DNA of 64,000 bases from Wuchereria bancrofti (lineage: Eukaryota > Nematoda > Chromadorea > Rhabditida > Onchocercidae). Both the position numbers and the translations under genes were made by a program. The stretch lies in the NCBI GenBank assembly GCA_005281725.1, contig SSBO01000003.1, positions 2,469,824 to 2,533,823 of the forward strand, written 5' to 3'. Numbering within the stretch: position 1 is the stretch's first letter; the number at the start of each line of letters is the position of its first letter. Shown piece after piece: positions 37,901-50,314 of the stretch. The notes below the pieces were generated by a model. That model had not been told where the DNA came from, made no database searches, and saw nothing but the letters and a program-made list of their open reading frames with translations.

Positions 37901-40890
37901 TAAACAAGTGAGTCAGTATCAACATTTAGACCGAAATACATATCGTAACCACCATCTAATGCATCGGCTGAAATAAGAATCTTTTTTCTAAATTAACAAT
38001 GGAATCTGATAATTTAGCGATTATTTGATTTAAATTAAGAATTCGAAAAATGAAAATAATTGAAGCTAAAAACACAGAAAGTTCAAGTGGTCGATAGAAA
38101 ATATTAAAGAGTTTTTGGAGTAAAGTTATTCTAGTTTCTTTTTCTTGATCGGAAAAACAAAGTACATTGAAACATGACATTATTTTGTCATCGACTAAAA
38201 ATGAAATTCGAAACAGCAGTGGAAACAGTTATTGAATCCCTCCAGTATATCTGAAGAACATTTAAAATTTTGCTTCCCTAACTTGCTAGATAATAAATTT
38301 TTTGTTCGCAGAATTACTATTATACCATTAATCATAACTGCCTAAAGCTAGTTACAAAATAACAAAACTTTCTTAGAAATATATACAATGGTTCACTGCT
38401 GGAAGCAACAGTAACACCGATTATACAATTATTCACCGAAATTATATACCGAAAACACAGTTTTACGTTTTTCAGGAAGTCTCTCTCACAACACAAGAAA
38501 CTACTCCATATTATCGTGCTATACGATTCAAATTAGAATAAGTCTAATATGAGCCATTCTTACCCCATACAGATGGTTGTATTCGAGATACTAAAGTATA
38601 CTTCGTATTAAGCAAAACATTTTGAAGTGGGACATATAAAAAGAGCATTTCCGGTCGCTAGAACTCATAAATTAACCTCTCATTTTTCATAAAATTAACA
38701 AGCTATTTCAGTTTATCACTTACCAATTCCATGAGAATGGTATAACATCGATGTTACACCATCAAATCGGAATCCATCGAAGCCGTATTCTTCAATCCAC
38801 CATCGAAGATTGGAAAGTAGGAAACGAAGAGTTTCAATCCTGAAATTTAATAACCTCTTCAATTTAAAAATTAGGAGTACTTTTATTAACAATCTTCAAT
38901 TCCAGTCAATTCAATTCGATTAATAAAATTCTAATTAAGGGGAGATTTTGACAAAGACTTCAAAAACTTTCTGTGTGTAATCGAAAAGTCGTGAATCCCA
39001 AAGGCTATGATATCCACGATTATTGTCATGGAAATAACTATTCTGAGTACCATCCCATTCATTCAATCCATCTTCTACATTCTTTGAAGCATGCGAATGT
39101 ACCACATCAAGTAAGATTAGAATACCCGCTTCGTGTGCTTTATCCACAAGATATTTCAGATCTTCTGGCGTTCCGCAACGGCTACAAAACATTCTCATTA
39201 AAGTTTTCGCGCTTTTCTGAAGACAAATTTGTAATTTACAATATTAGTAAGCTTAGTCAGAATAATCCCCAATCCCCATTTTCGAAAAATTCTTCCTTTT
39301 CGTTCTCTACACCTCAGTTAAAATATAACCTCCTAAAGTGGTGATTTAAGAAGCAAACCTTGATGGCGCGAAGAAACTAGTGACTTGATAGCCGAAACTG
39401 GCATAGTAAACGTGTTCCATAATGGCCATTAGCTGAATGGTATTATAACCTGAAACATATTACTTGCTATCCGTAGTTGAAAAATATCCTGTAAAAGGGA
39501 AAGTACCTTGTTTCTTGATTCTCGGTATAACATCATCTGCAAAATTCTTGTAGGTATTGACTTTTCCTTCCCAACTAGATATTCCGACATGCGCTTCATA
39601 AATCCGTAATGATTCAGGTTTTGATGGTCTTGGATGTTTGAAACGATAACACTCCGATTCAGGTGGGTTATAGAAGGGCTATAAAATAAGGTAAAAGAAT
39701 AAATTAGCACATTAATATTCATTTGATCCTTTGAAACAAATAAATAAATAGCAAAATAAGACGAAATGAGAATTTTTTGCTTAACTAATATTTAATTAAA
39801 TAGGCTATTCATTTGTCTTTGAAGAATTCAAACTTTTTTGAACTTTATTTTCACATTTTCAATTTATCTTTTGCCTGAAACAAAATGAGGAAAAAACGAG
39901 AAGTTCAATAGTTTACCATGTGATAAACTGTTGTTTCTTTCGGCCGTGTAACATAGTGCGCCCAAGGAGACAATTTAAAACGAAATACGCCATTTTTCTT
40001 TACTGCGACCTAAAAATATGCAAAAAATAGTATCTTCATACAATTTTAAAATCGAAATTGGAAATGTTATCAAAGAAATTGCCTATTTCACCAATATAAA
40101 TGCGCTACCATTCAATAATATTAGAAGCATACGATTGATCCTAGCATATCACTCTTAATAACAGAAAAACACCTTGATAATCGATCCATGTTTAATCGGG
40201 CAATTACCATCTTTATCAGCTGGAATAATTAATTCCCATTTGCCATATTCTAATTTCTTGTATGGATGAGATTCAGTGTTCCAATTGTCTGCAGCAAAAA
40301 ATAATTACATTCATTAAAATCACTGGTTCGATTACTTTTCAAATCCTTAACTTTCTTTTGCTTAGTGCAATTTGCAGTTTATTAAAGATGTAGTGAATTT
40401 CCAAACTTACTAAAATCTCCCACCAATGATAAAGCTTCTGCTCCTGGTGCCCATTCCAAACAACGAACTGAATTATCCCTTATCACCACAACACCATATT
40501 CTCGATAAGCTGTTGTGAATGTTTCCCATCCACCACACTAAATATGATTCTTGATTGGCTACCACAAAAATTTGATTCTTGAGAATTAATGTAATGAAAA
40601 GAAATATGTTCTTCAAATCAAAGTTAAATCTTCCTATACAATGCTATTTATCAAATGAAAACAGCAAAATATTCCAGGAGATCCAACTTAATAACATACC
40701 TTTAACAATAATGATTATTGATTCAAGATTTTGCTATATGGCATTACAAAATCTTAACCTCTTCAATTCTCTTCGAATAATCAAGGAATACTCCATATCT
40801 GCGACAAATTTCAGTCTGATAATTCCATAGGTATCCATCCAACTTCAACAAATTGTCAAGTTGAGGAGGTCTGCTACCGCTGCTACTCAT
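34987..40890 (-). CDS. GBE1: 1,4-alpha-glucan (glycogen) branching enzyme
   Basis: Fifteen exons (minus): 40759-40890, 40411-40537, 40173-40288, 39917-40009, 39507-39678, 39359-39449, 38972-39181, 38724-38839, 37840-37967, 37276-37442, 37084-37172, 36804-36929, 35735-35919, 35466-35596 and 34987-35167. They give 687 aa (human 702). The enzyme cuts alpha-1,4 glucan and re-attaches the chain by an alpha-1,6 bond in cytosolic glycogen synthesis. Order: N-terminal helices, CBM48 ([27 protein letters not shown]), GH13 catalytic domain, C-terminal beta domain ending [14 protein letters not shown]. Catalytic residues are visible: nucleophile D340 in FRFDG, acid E395 in TIAEEVSG, stabiliser D464 in [11 protein letters not shown]; also DVVHSHAS and [14 protein letters not shown] GNEFGHPEW. 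The start ATG follows a TTTTGTAG acceptor by 10 nt. Intron 7 (38840-38971) appears to begin GAAAGT rather than GT; with that boundary the phase and homology ([12 protein letters not shown]) are exact. All other introns are GT-AG. Confidence 0.95.
38840..38971 (-). other. Apparent GA-AG intron 7 of GBE1
   Basis: On the minus strand exon 7 reads GATTACACACA and is followed by GAAAGTTTTTG; exon 8 follows TTAAATTTCAG. Only a boundary before GAAAGT keeps the frame (CA + G = Gln) and gives family-like length. The sequence is one substitution (T to A at +2) from a consensus GTAAGT. The in-phase GT donors (at 38967 and downstream) combined with this acceptor give GAT TGA, a stop. A second in-frame option, donor GTTTTT with an upstream AAG acceptor, would insert five residues (RLLNF) beside the catalytic block. 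Confidence 0.6.
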
Positions 40891-41373
40891 CAATGATTTC
40901 CTACAAAATGTTACCTGTTGTTTGTATTGTAATAATAAAATTCCATATCATCAAATTTTGATCTGAAAGGACACTTTTCATTACGAAATCAATAGAACAA
41001 ATCATAGTGCAAAAAAAAAAAAATTATAAGTCTTTCAACCTTAACTAAAAGTACATAAGTGAGAGGAAAGAAAGGAAAGAAGAAATAACTTAAGTCGAAA
41101 AGAACTCTGACGGAAGAAATATTTTAAAATATCGATCAATTTATCTAGAAGATGAAATAAAAGATTACTCTGTCTTGAGAAAAATTTCGTCACATTACGA
41201 GGAAATTCTCATTATCAACACAATGGCAATATAAACAGCCAAAATCAGATATTTGAAAAGCTTTAAGACTCAAACATTTGTGAAGAAGAGAGAGAAGAGA
41301 GGAAATTTTATGGAAAACTGCTGGGAATTTCATGAAACAATCAGAATGAATTTTAATATTCTAGAATAGCTAA

Positions 41374-41415
41374 CATACACATACACACACACACATACAC
41401 ACATACATACATACA
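41374..41415. repeat. (CA)n/(CATA)n microsatellite
   Basis: CATACACATACACACACACACA-type simple repeat grading into CATACATACATAC. It lies about 0.5 kb upstream of the branching-enzyme start. Confidence 0.9.
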
Positions 41416-42160
41416 ACTGTTGATCAATATCATTGATTGATAGCTAAATAAACAGAAAATGAAAGAGAGAGAGAGAGAGGGAAAGTAAGAAGGAAGATGA
41501 AAGATAGATCCGCTTTAATTCTTAGTGGTTTCGCTTATCAAATAGCAACATACTGTCACTTGTTGAGATCGAGAATTAAGTATTGAATATGATTGAAATA
41601 AAGCATTAAAATAGCAAAGTTTAGAATGTTTCATCTTCTTTTTGTTTTTCTTAACCGTTCGAAATTATTTTAATCCACAATAATAGCAACAATTTATGCC
41701 TTATTTCCAATTGTTTCATTCAGTATTACAATTACAACCACTAATCTTCGTCCATTGTTCTCGCTTTCTCTTTTTCCCTCTCTATCTCTCTCTCTCTCTT
41801 TCTCTCCTTCTTTCTCTCTCCGATTGATTCATCAAAGTGAGAAGAAAAGAAAAAATTTTGAAAAGAATGTAAAATTGCAAAAGTGAGACTGAGTGGAATT
41901 CCATTCTCAACAATATCAATTTCTTTTCCATTTTGACATTGTAACATCACTGAAAATAATCACCAATTCAAATTGATTTTGTAAATTCAAATAAATAAAA
42001 GCAAACGAGAAATTAAATTAATTAAAAAAAACGTGCAAAAAAAGCGAAAAGAAAAAATATAATTACTAATTACAATATGAATATAAGTGTTGAATGATAA
42101 TGATAACACCGACAAACTTAATCATTTTTTTATCTCATTTTGAATTAAAAATTACTATTT

Positions 42161-42189
42161 TATTATTATTGTTGTTATTATTATTGTTA

Positions 42190-42220
<31 letters not shown>

Positions 42221-42221
42221 T
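42161..42221. repeat. (ATT)n microsatellite
   Basis: Interrupted TAT/TTA trinucleotide repeat with TTG and TCA variants, about 60 bases, in the gene-poor divergent region. Confidence 0.9.
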
Positions 42222-43970
42222 ATACGGGATTTTTTTTAGTTCCTCACATATATAATTCTGTTCAACTTTTTTGTTGCTGTTTTCTAATTGGTATTTAATT
42301 TCTTCAATCCAATCCTTTCTATTTTGTTCATTTGAGTAGCTAAATTTTCTTTGCTCCTGTATAAAATTTCAATAATTACTAGAAGATTGTGTGTTGTATT
42401 TCATTTCACAAAATCACTTTTTTTTGCAGTAAGAAATAGTTAAAATTTATTAGCATAGCTGTTCAATTCTGAAATAACATTTTCAGCTTTAATAGTTTCA
42501 GATCGATAATGATTTATTTGATGAGTAAGAAAAAAAAAGCTATTTCCCAACACTAATTAATCACGAGCTTTTCGAACTAACCAGTGTCTCGTTTCGCTTC
42601 AATAATGGATCGATCTGTTATTTAGATTTACTTCATTTAAAAAAAAGGACAAAATTTGGAATTGCTTTAAAATAAATGAAAATTTCCTTCTTTTTAAATA
42701 GGTTTTTATATTTGATAGATTTTTGCCTTTTTTATTTCAATAAAATCTTTGCAAAATGTTAAAAATAAAAAAAATCACTTGAAGTGTATTGGAAATAGAA
42801 AAAAATTTAACAAAAAGAGAAGAGGCAAGAATAAGTTGAAATATTATATTCAAAAGTTTAAATTTTAATTTGATATGAATAAGAATTATAATTTCAGCTC
42901 AAAGTTTTAAATGTTGTAGAGTAAGATATGAGTAATGATAATCAGAACATTTCTGTTTACTGTTCAACAATTTTGATTTATAATGAAACTTCTCTCGATA
43001 ACATCAACAGAAAGCGCTATAAGAATTTGAATTTAACAAACTTTGTGCATTGATATGTCATTTGTCCTTGCTCCATTTTCATTACTAAATTTTAGTAAGT
43101 CTCAGCAAATCTTCCTGTGAAATTTCCATTGATATTTCATGTTTTTCCTTCTGAATTAATGCTAATATTACTGTTACATAGATGAAATGACTTACGCATA
43201 AAAAAGTCGGCTTAGACTACCAATAATAGCTAATTTGAAATTGAAAAGTGATATCTTCCTAGATCTGATTATTAATCATCAATTTTATAGTGCTTAAGTG
43301 TTTGATGATTGAAATTTTGACATTTAAATAGTACTTGAACAATGAGTGCAAAAAATAATACACCACATGGAATATTCGCTTATCAAAATGCAATGATAAT
43401 GAAATACTTGTATGATAAGTAACGGAGAATACAATGCTAGTTTCTTAGCTTCAGTTAATTATCAACTAGCTTAATAATAAATCCTGGAATGGATTAACTA
43501 CTTCGTCATTAATAAAAATAAAAAACAAGACATAACTTATCAAAATATTTTAAAAAAATTTTATAAAAGTGATTTAATATAATTATCCATATTGTTGACG
43601 CTGTATTACAGCATTAGAGAAATAATAATAATGACGTTGTTTTTAGAAGTAATCAATTATGTCTATGGAATACTTAGGTATTTAAATATATAATCAAATT
43701 AGTAGATTGTAGACCAGATCCGGTTTCATAATTTATTGAGGCATTGTTGATGCTTATTTGAAGCACTGCAACTTTATTTGTTTACTTTCTTTGTTTGTTT
43801 TGTGCTTATCAGTTTAACCACAGAATGATTTGATGCATTAATAGTTGAATAAAGTGTAAACTTTTTCATTTTCGTTTTTTTTTTTTAATCACACCATATT
43901 TTCGTTTAAAAATTTTTTAACATTTCAAAGCTTATTCATTCCATTCAAGTATTCAGACTATCGATATAAA

Positions 43971-43996
43971 AATATATATATATATATATATATATA
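43971..43996. repeat. (TA)n microsatellite
   Basis: About 13 TA units without interruption in a gene-poor region. Confidence 0.9.
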
Positions 43997-46543
43997 CACA
44001 GCAATTAATGAGCAAAAAATGGTATGAAAACTTTTAAACACATCAAATGTGCTGGAATTTTTAAAAGTTCAACCATTTTATTTGTTTAGTTTTCTTAAAA
44101 AAAATCTCTTTTTTCGTTTGTTCCTACAAAACTGTTAGTATTTCTGCTGACAAAAATCAATCATTTGAATTAAATGTTTATAATTGTATACTATATAGCA
44201 GTGTAAATATTATTGATATGAAAATAAAGATTTCGCAATTTTCGAATTCATTATATCTATTTGAATGTTGAATTATTCGTTGAATTATTCAATGAATAAT
44301 GTTTGCAATGTTACTATCACGCAGTGGTACATGTTAATCCAACAAAATGTTTACAAGAAAGATACGATTATTTCCAATCATTTTTATCAATCACTTAATT
44401 CATTATTGATTTATGTGTCTTGTCTTATTCATTTCGTTAAAAATGATAGTCGATATTTTCTCATTAATCATTCAATTTTTTTTTTAATTTCATGTTCAAT
44501 TTCTCAATGTAAAAGTTCAATAAATTAATCGTTCTGTTGTACATATCATGTTCTTTGTATGTCTGTATGTATTGTTCTTATATATGTAGCGGTATCTATG
44601 CATCAATCTCTCCATCTATATATTCTCTTTATGTATATTTTTGTTAATTCGTTAAAATAATTTCAGGTTTTTGTTTTCCAGTTTAGCTGCATCCTACTGT
44701 AAATGAATATTCTCATTCTTTCTTTTCTATTGTATCGCATGAGAAGAGTGAAGGGAAGTATAACTGATGAAACATTTTAAAAGACTTTTAGAATGACATT
44801 ATGATGGTATTTTTAAGCAAACAATTATTTTTCAACTCATTCTATTTTTTTTTATTAAATAATAACGAAGCTTGAAAAGGATTAAATGTCATAAAGTCTT
44901 CAAGCAAAGAGGATAAGATAGAAAAATCACAGACCGACCATTGTTGTTAACTGGAACAAAATAAAACAACTCTGTTTGTGGTTAATTTTTTATTAGCCTG
45001 AGCAAGATATAATGACCCTATCTACTCGTACCGCGGCCGTATCTTTCATTTCTTCTTACTTTTGTTATGTTGACAAGAGAGCTTGGCGGGAGTTGGTGCA
45101 ACATAACCTGTTCTATAATGTTGTTCTTAATTTGGAGGAGAGTTTTTGTTTGGAATTTATCAGCATTATATGTCTCAGTTAATCAATCACGTTTCGCCAC
45201 CTTTTTCTATGTTACTTGATAATTTTCTTTTATTGTGTGATAATATATAATGTTCGTTAGCAGTTTATCTCAACATGAGTTTATATATAAATTTAATATT
45301 CGGAAGAATATGAAAGACCACAACTAAAGATTATGCTTTATTGCTTTTCTCTGTCTCTTTCTCCTTCCATTTTTCTTTTTCCCTATATCTTAGTTTAATT
45401 TATAATTTAGTTTCTCAGTTTGAATTTAAATTGAAGTTTGGATTAAAAGGCTCTTGGTATGGTGTAAATAATTCAGGGATTGAACATTAAGATATGTTTG
45501 GTTTCATATTCTTTCTGGGAAACATATATTTGACCTCACGCATGTTGAATATTCATTTTATTAATGTGATGGTGTTTTAATCATATTCTTTTATTTTGAG
45601 GATTTACAATTTGACATTAAATGATGGTAAGGAAGCAAATTTCGCATGGTCTTTATTGATCTAGAGAGATGATCCTTTCCATTACAACAACTGTGCATGT
45701 TATGGTAAACTTTTTCCAAAATTTTATGTTGTTTCAAAAGTTCCAGACTTATTAACCATAATATGTTACTGTGTAATTATGTAATTCCAAAATATAAAGT
45801 GTAGTAATTAAGATCCAGCTGTCTGACATTGCCCCATATAAGACTTCATGCTTCATAAACTTTGTAGCAAAGGTACCTTATTTATCTTCCTTCCGAATAA
45901 TATATAATTTTGTGGTTTCCATGAATATCATAAAATTTTATATTAAGCCAGAAAAAGAAAGTGTTTTTCTTAAATGTGGGAAGAAAAGAACTGCAGTTAC
46001 GTAAATTTCTGAGCCATCATATGAACCATCGTTTCTCCACCACCAGAGAACAGTTTATTTTGCTATTTCGTTGTCAGCAAAAGTAGTCCCGGTAGTTGAA
46101 TAAGCAAATATTGAATTATATTCAAAGAAATGTTTATGCAACGGCAGTCTGTGCTAAGTTCCTATCAGCTTTTACGCTTAGTACTTGCAAAGCAAAAAAT
46201 AAAATAAGCAAATAGTCTATTTGGTAATTGTTTTTATCAGATGAAAAGAGACGGCATTTATCACATCATTTATATCAAATTCTTATAACAGATATACTAT
46301 AGTATTTACTTTTGCACTTCATTATATTTCTTATATGTTACATTTACTGAATATGACTTTACTGCCTTTAACTACAAATGCTTTTCAATATTCTGAAACT
46401 GATTTTAAGATCTACAGGTTAGATGAATTATCCCTTGCTTACTATTTGCAGTTTTAATACTAATATTTCAGATCAACAACATTATATTTCTACCAAACCG
46501 TCTACGAATTTGCAGCCACTAATCGTTAATGCTGTAAAACAAA

Positions 46544-49500
46544 ATGGCGATAAAATATTTACATTTATCAATGAAACAGTTACTCTTGCTTCTTGCAGTG
46601 GCAACTGGTTCTTATCTAATCATTGGTAAATCAGTCATGCCAACAAGGTCTGCTACCACATTGTTTCTGAATAGTAAAAACGGTCTGTGCTAATAAAACA
46701 GCTCTGATTACATTGTGCATATGTTTCATGCTGATGCATATGTATTTCGTATGTGTACAAACAAGCACATATTTATTTGTCCGTTTGCCCAATTCATCAT
46801 ATTTCAATTTTGATATTTCATTTTACTGCGGCCATATAAAATGATATAATAGATGTAATGAAAGTATATCTTATGTGGTAATATAGTAAATCCGTAAACC
46901 AAAAAGATGGTGGTAGACGTAATATTTTAAATCAATGAATGACATTTCAATTACCTTTCAGGTTGAAAGCCACAAAACCGCGTGACATTTTAAGTATCGA
47001 ACAGCAACAGCAGAATACGGTCAACAAGAAATCACCAGTTCATAAAGAAAAGGCCGAAGGAAATGAGAAAAGCGTTGTTGAGCTTGTTCAAAATGATCAT
47101 GAAGTAATACTGGAACGAATAAGGTTCGTTTTTTGGTCACTTATTTCTATTGATATTGCTAAATTCTTTGTCGTAATCTTTCCACAAAGTTTAATTCCTG
47201 TTAGGTTAACTGGTATATTATAAATAGAGATTTTTATTATAGTTTTATTATAACTCTCCCAAAAGAAGAAATAGATAATAACAGAAATGATTGCCACTGA
47301 ATATGTTTTTTATATTTTTTAATTCTTGTATCCACTGAGACTAGCAGACAATATAGAAAGGATATAGTGAGGAAACTAGGATCCTTATTAGTCGCATAAG
47401 TAATTTTTTGTATGAATGATTATTATGAAATGCGGCAAGTATCATTTTTTCATTTTCTCTTCAAAGTTTTTTTTTTTCTAGATCACCGGATATTGATATG
47501 CGACGAAATGGAACATCAACCACTTTAATTGTTAATATGGATGATAAGCCACTTGTAGAAGATATTCCATTATTTGAGGAACTTGAAAATCGCTTGTTAA
47601 AAAACAGGTCGGATGACCTGAAAAAGATATGTCCAGATCCAGAAGACAACAGGAAATTGAGTAAGTTACTTAAATTGAGCAAAAATGAGTAATATAGGAC
47701 CATGTATGCGTAAATTAATTAGAAAATTTGTTTTTCTTCTCCATGTGGATTTTGTAGGCATGATTTTATAAGCAAGCTGTACAGCTGTAATACTGTTTTT
47801 TTTTTCTTATTAAAATATGGATTTTAGTTTATGACCATGTTTTCCTTTAATACGCCATCGTTTCAGTTGGGCAATTGCCACAAGCTGTGCTTTTAATAAC
47901 AAACTTAAAAGAAGCCGAAGTAAAGAAACATTATCCATATTTAAAACCTGGCGGACATTGGAAACCAGAAGATTGTACGACTGAACATAAAGTTAGTTAA
48001 TTGAGATTTGAACTTTTGAGAAACACCATGCATTTATTTTTGTTTTTCATATTCAGGTCTTTTTTAATTTAGATTTTGTTTTTTTTTTCTATTTTTTTAG
48101 TGACTCTTTGTTAAATATGAGGACTTCAGTACTTTGTGGGAGACTAAGTAGACAGCAATTTCATCTGAAAATTTTAGCATTTCTTGTAACCTTGCAGAAA
48201 TCATTAAATGCTATGAGAGGAGAAGAACTGTACATAATTCTTTTTCAGATAGCTGTGATAATCCCATTTCGAGATCGTCAAACACATTTGACCCGTCTTA
48301 TCGATTTTCTTATTCCAGTGTTTAGAAGACAGGAATTGGATTTCCGATTTATTGTAACAGAACAGGTATGGCAATCTAGCTAACTTCAATATACATTCAG
48401 TCTGCAAAATTTTCAAAAATTTCAAAATATGTCTGAAGACATTATCACAATTGTCTGAACTTTTTAGTCCTTAATGCTGTACGTTCTATGTTAATGAAAA
48501 AATCTTTCAACATCATTACATTTCGTCTGTATGATTTGATGTGGTTTGACTAGCAATCAAGACCTTTGTTTATTAGTTGAAGTGAAATTCTGGTATTTGT
48601 GAGAGTTGATTTTCCAGTATGGTAATGATCTATTTAACAAAGGCCGAATAATGAATGCAGCGTTTCGCTTAGCTGAAAGTCTCAATGTAAGCTGTGTTAT
48701 ATTTCATGATGTTGATATGTTTCCACAGAATGATCGTAATTTCTACGGTTGTCCACCAACACCACGTCATATTGGTGCTTTTGTTAGTAATCTTGGATAT
48801 CAGTAAGTTTTTTTGAAATATAATTACTTTTTTAATTATTTATTTCTGGCGGTTTCCGATTCATTTGCAAATTTTCATCTTGTAACAACTTTTAGTGTGA
48901 TGCTTAATATTTACACTTATACTTTACTAAAATCATTACGAAACGTTCCATTCTAAAACAACGCTTAAAGTTATATCAAAATCATAAATGATCGTTGTCC
49001 GTCTTTTTTTTACAGTTTTGATTTAACTTCCCTAATTATTTCCGTAAACAGTTGTATCTTTTTTGATTCTCCAGTGTTTTTTGTTTCGAAGTGAATTACA
49101 TTATGATTTGCACACAGCTATTCCGTATTGAAGCTTACACCTTTCTTGGAAAAAATATCTAAGATAGTGATTCGGTGTGACAAGAAATTATCTTTTGTAG
49201 ATTATGGTATAAAGAAATAGTTGGCGGCGTTCTAGCAATTAGCATGGATGATTATCGAACAGTAAATGGTTATTCGAATATGTATTGGGGCTGGGGTGGT
49301 GAAGATGATGATATGGGTCAGTGTTAACAGTCTTGTGTCTTATTGTAAATCCTGGAACTCTCTAGTTTATGCATTTGAGTTTGCGACAACATTCATAATT
49401 TTATGAAATGGTTAAGATGATGTTGGAAGTCTCTTTCAAATGGTTGTTGTGCCGACATGCAGATGCACTGCAAAAGAGCGTGTTGTGGTAAAAGCAGATG

Positions 49501-50314
49501 ACATATGGTGTTTGTCAGAAATAGTCTTAAATATGCGAAATCAAAAGAAATCACATGCTTTAACTTACTCTGGTTTGCAGGGAAACGAATAATGGCACAA
49601 AATCTAACCATTGAAAGACCTGATGTTACCACAGGTCGCTTTACCATGCTGAAACATGTCAAGAGGAAACGAGTTGCACCAAAATTAGTGTACGTTTCAT
49701 ATTATTGTCCTTTTTCTATAGCCATATAATTTTTCATTCATTTGGGATTGTGGAAATTGGAAATCAGATTCAGCCATGCCTAACACAATTTAGCTATTAA
49801 GATAAATGATATAATTGGTGATTTGTGTCTTATTTTACATATGATTGTTTAAGATATTTTAGATATTTGAGTGCGCAGTTTCAAGTAAATTAACTAACAC
49901 TCTACTTACTACCATTAAAGTTATGTCATCTTAATGAAACCAGTGGTTATATTTAGTCAAGCAAAATCCTATTGTTTTTTGCAGGTATAAATTGTTAAAT
50001 GAGGCTGAAACACGCTATCGGACTGATGGTCTAAATGTTACTTCATGGAAAATATTAAAGGTTTGTTTTCGAAGATTCAAATGAACATTGGCTTTTCTGC
50101 TGTTTTTTATTTAAACTTAATTTTTTGATTTGAAGGAAAAGTTTTCGTTTCACAGTTTCATAAAAGCTGGTAGTTGAGTTATTCCTCTTTATTTCAAGCT
50201 CGAATTAGAGTTTGATTCGGAAGTGAGCAATTTTTAATTTTTCAGGTTACACTACGGCCATTATATTATCACATATATGTTGATGTTGGTAAGCCGCCAT
50301 CAGAATGGGTATGA
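46544..50314 (+). CDS. bre-4: Beta-1,4-N-acetylgalactosaminyltransferase (BRE-4 type, GT7), copy 1
   Basis: Ten exons: 46544-46647, 46962-47123, 47482-47660, 47867-47991, 48249-48365, 48618-48802, 49201-49316, 49581-49689, 49985-50060 and 50246-50314. They give 413 aa, all in phase. It is a type II Golgi enzyme: short N-terminus, membrane anchor at about 12-28 (LLLLLAVATGSYLIIG), stem to about 150, then the GT7 domain. Visible motifs: KPGGHWKP, IIPFRDRQTHLTRL, FIVTEQ, metal-binding DVD (260-262), GGVLAIS, WGWGGEDDD (catalytic E325/D326) and the C-terminal YYHIYVDVG. The residue equivalent to bovine beta4GalT1 Tyr289 is Ile297. In this family Tyr favours UDP-Gal and Ile or Leu favours UDP-GalNAc, so LacdiNAc synthesis is predicted. 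In C. elegans BRE-4 acts in glycosphingolipid synthesis. The exon 1 donor (AG|GTCTGC) is weak but phase-correct. A paralogue follows 3.6 kb downstream; which copy is the closest BRE-4 counterpart is undecided. Confidence 0.92.

Larger units (their letters stand above)
40891..46543. other. Gene-poor divergent region with microsatellites
   Basis: Separates the branching enzyme start (minus) from the first glycosyltransferase start (plus). It contains CA/CATA, GA, ATT and TA simple repeats, and a CT-rich tract near 41760-41820. A TTTGCAG acceptor ending at 46515, 28 nt before the glycosyltransferase ATG, may be a trans-splice or 5' UTR acceptor. Open frames such as 44265-44528 look random. Confidence 0.5.

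Noticed and set aside
40323..40350. GGTTCGATTA word resembling a tRNA B box
   Set aside because: No A box, anticodon arm or acceptor-stem complementarity around it; it lies in an intron of the branching enzyme.
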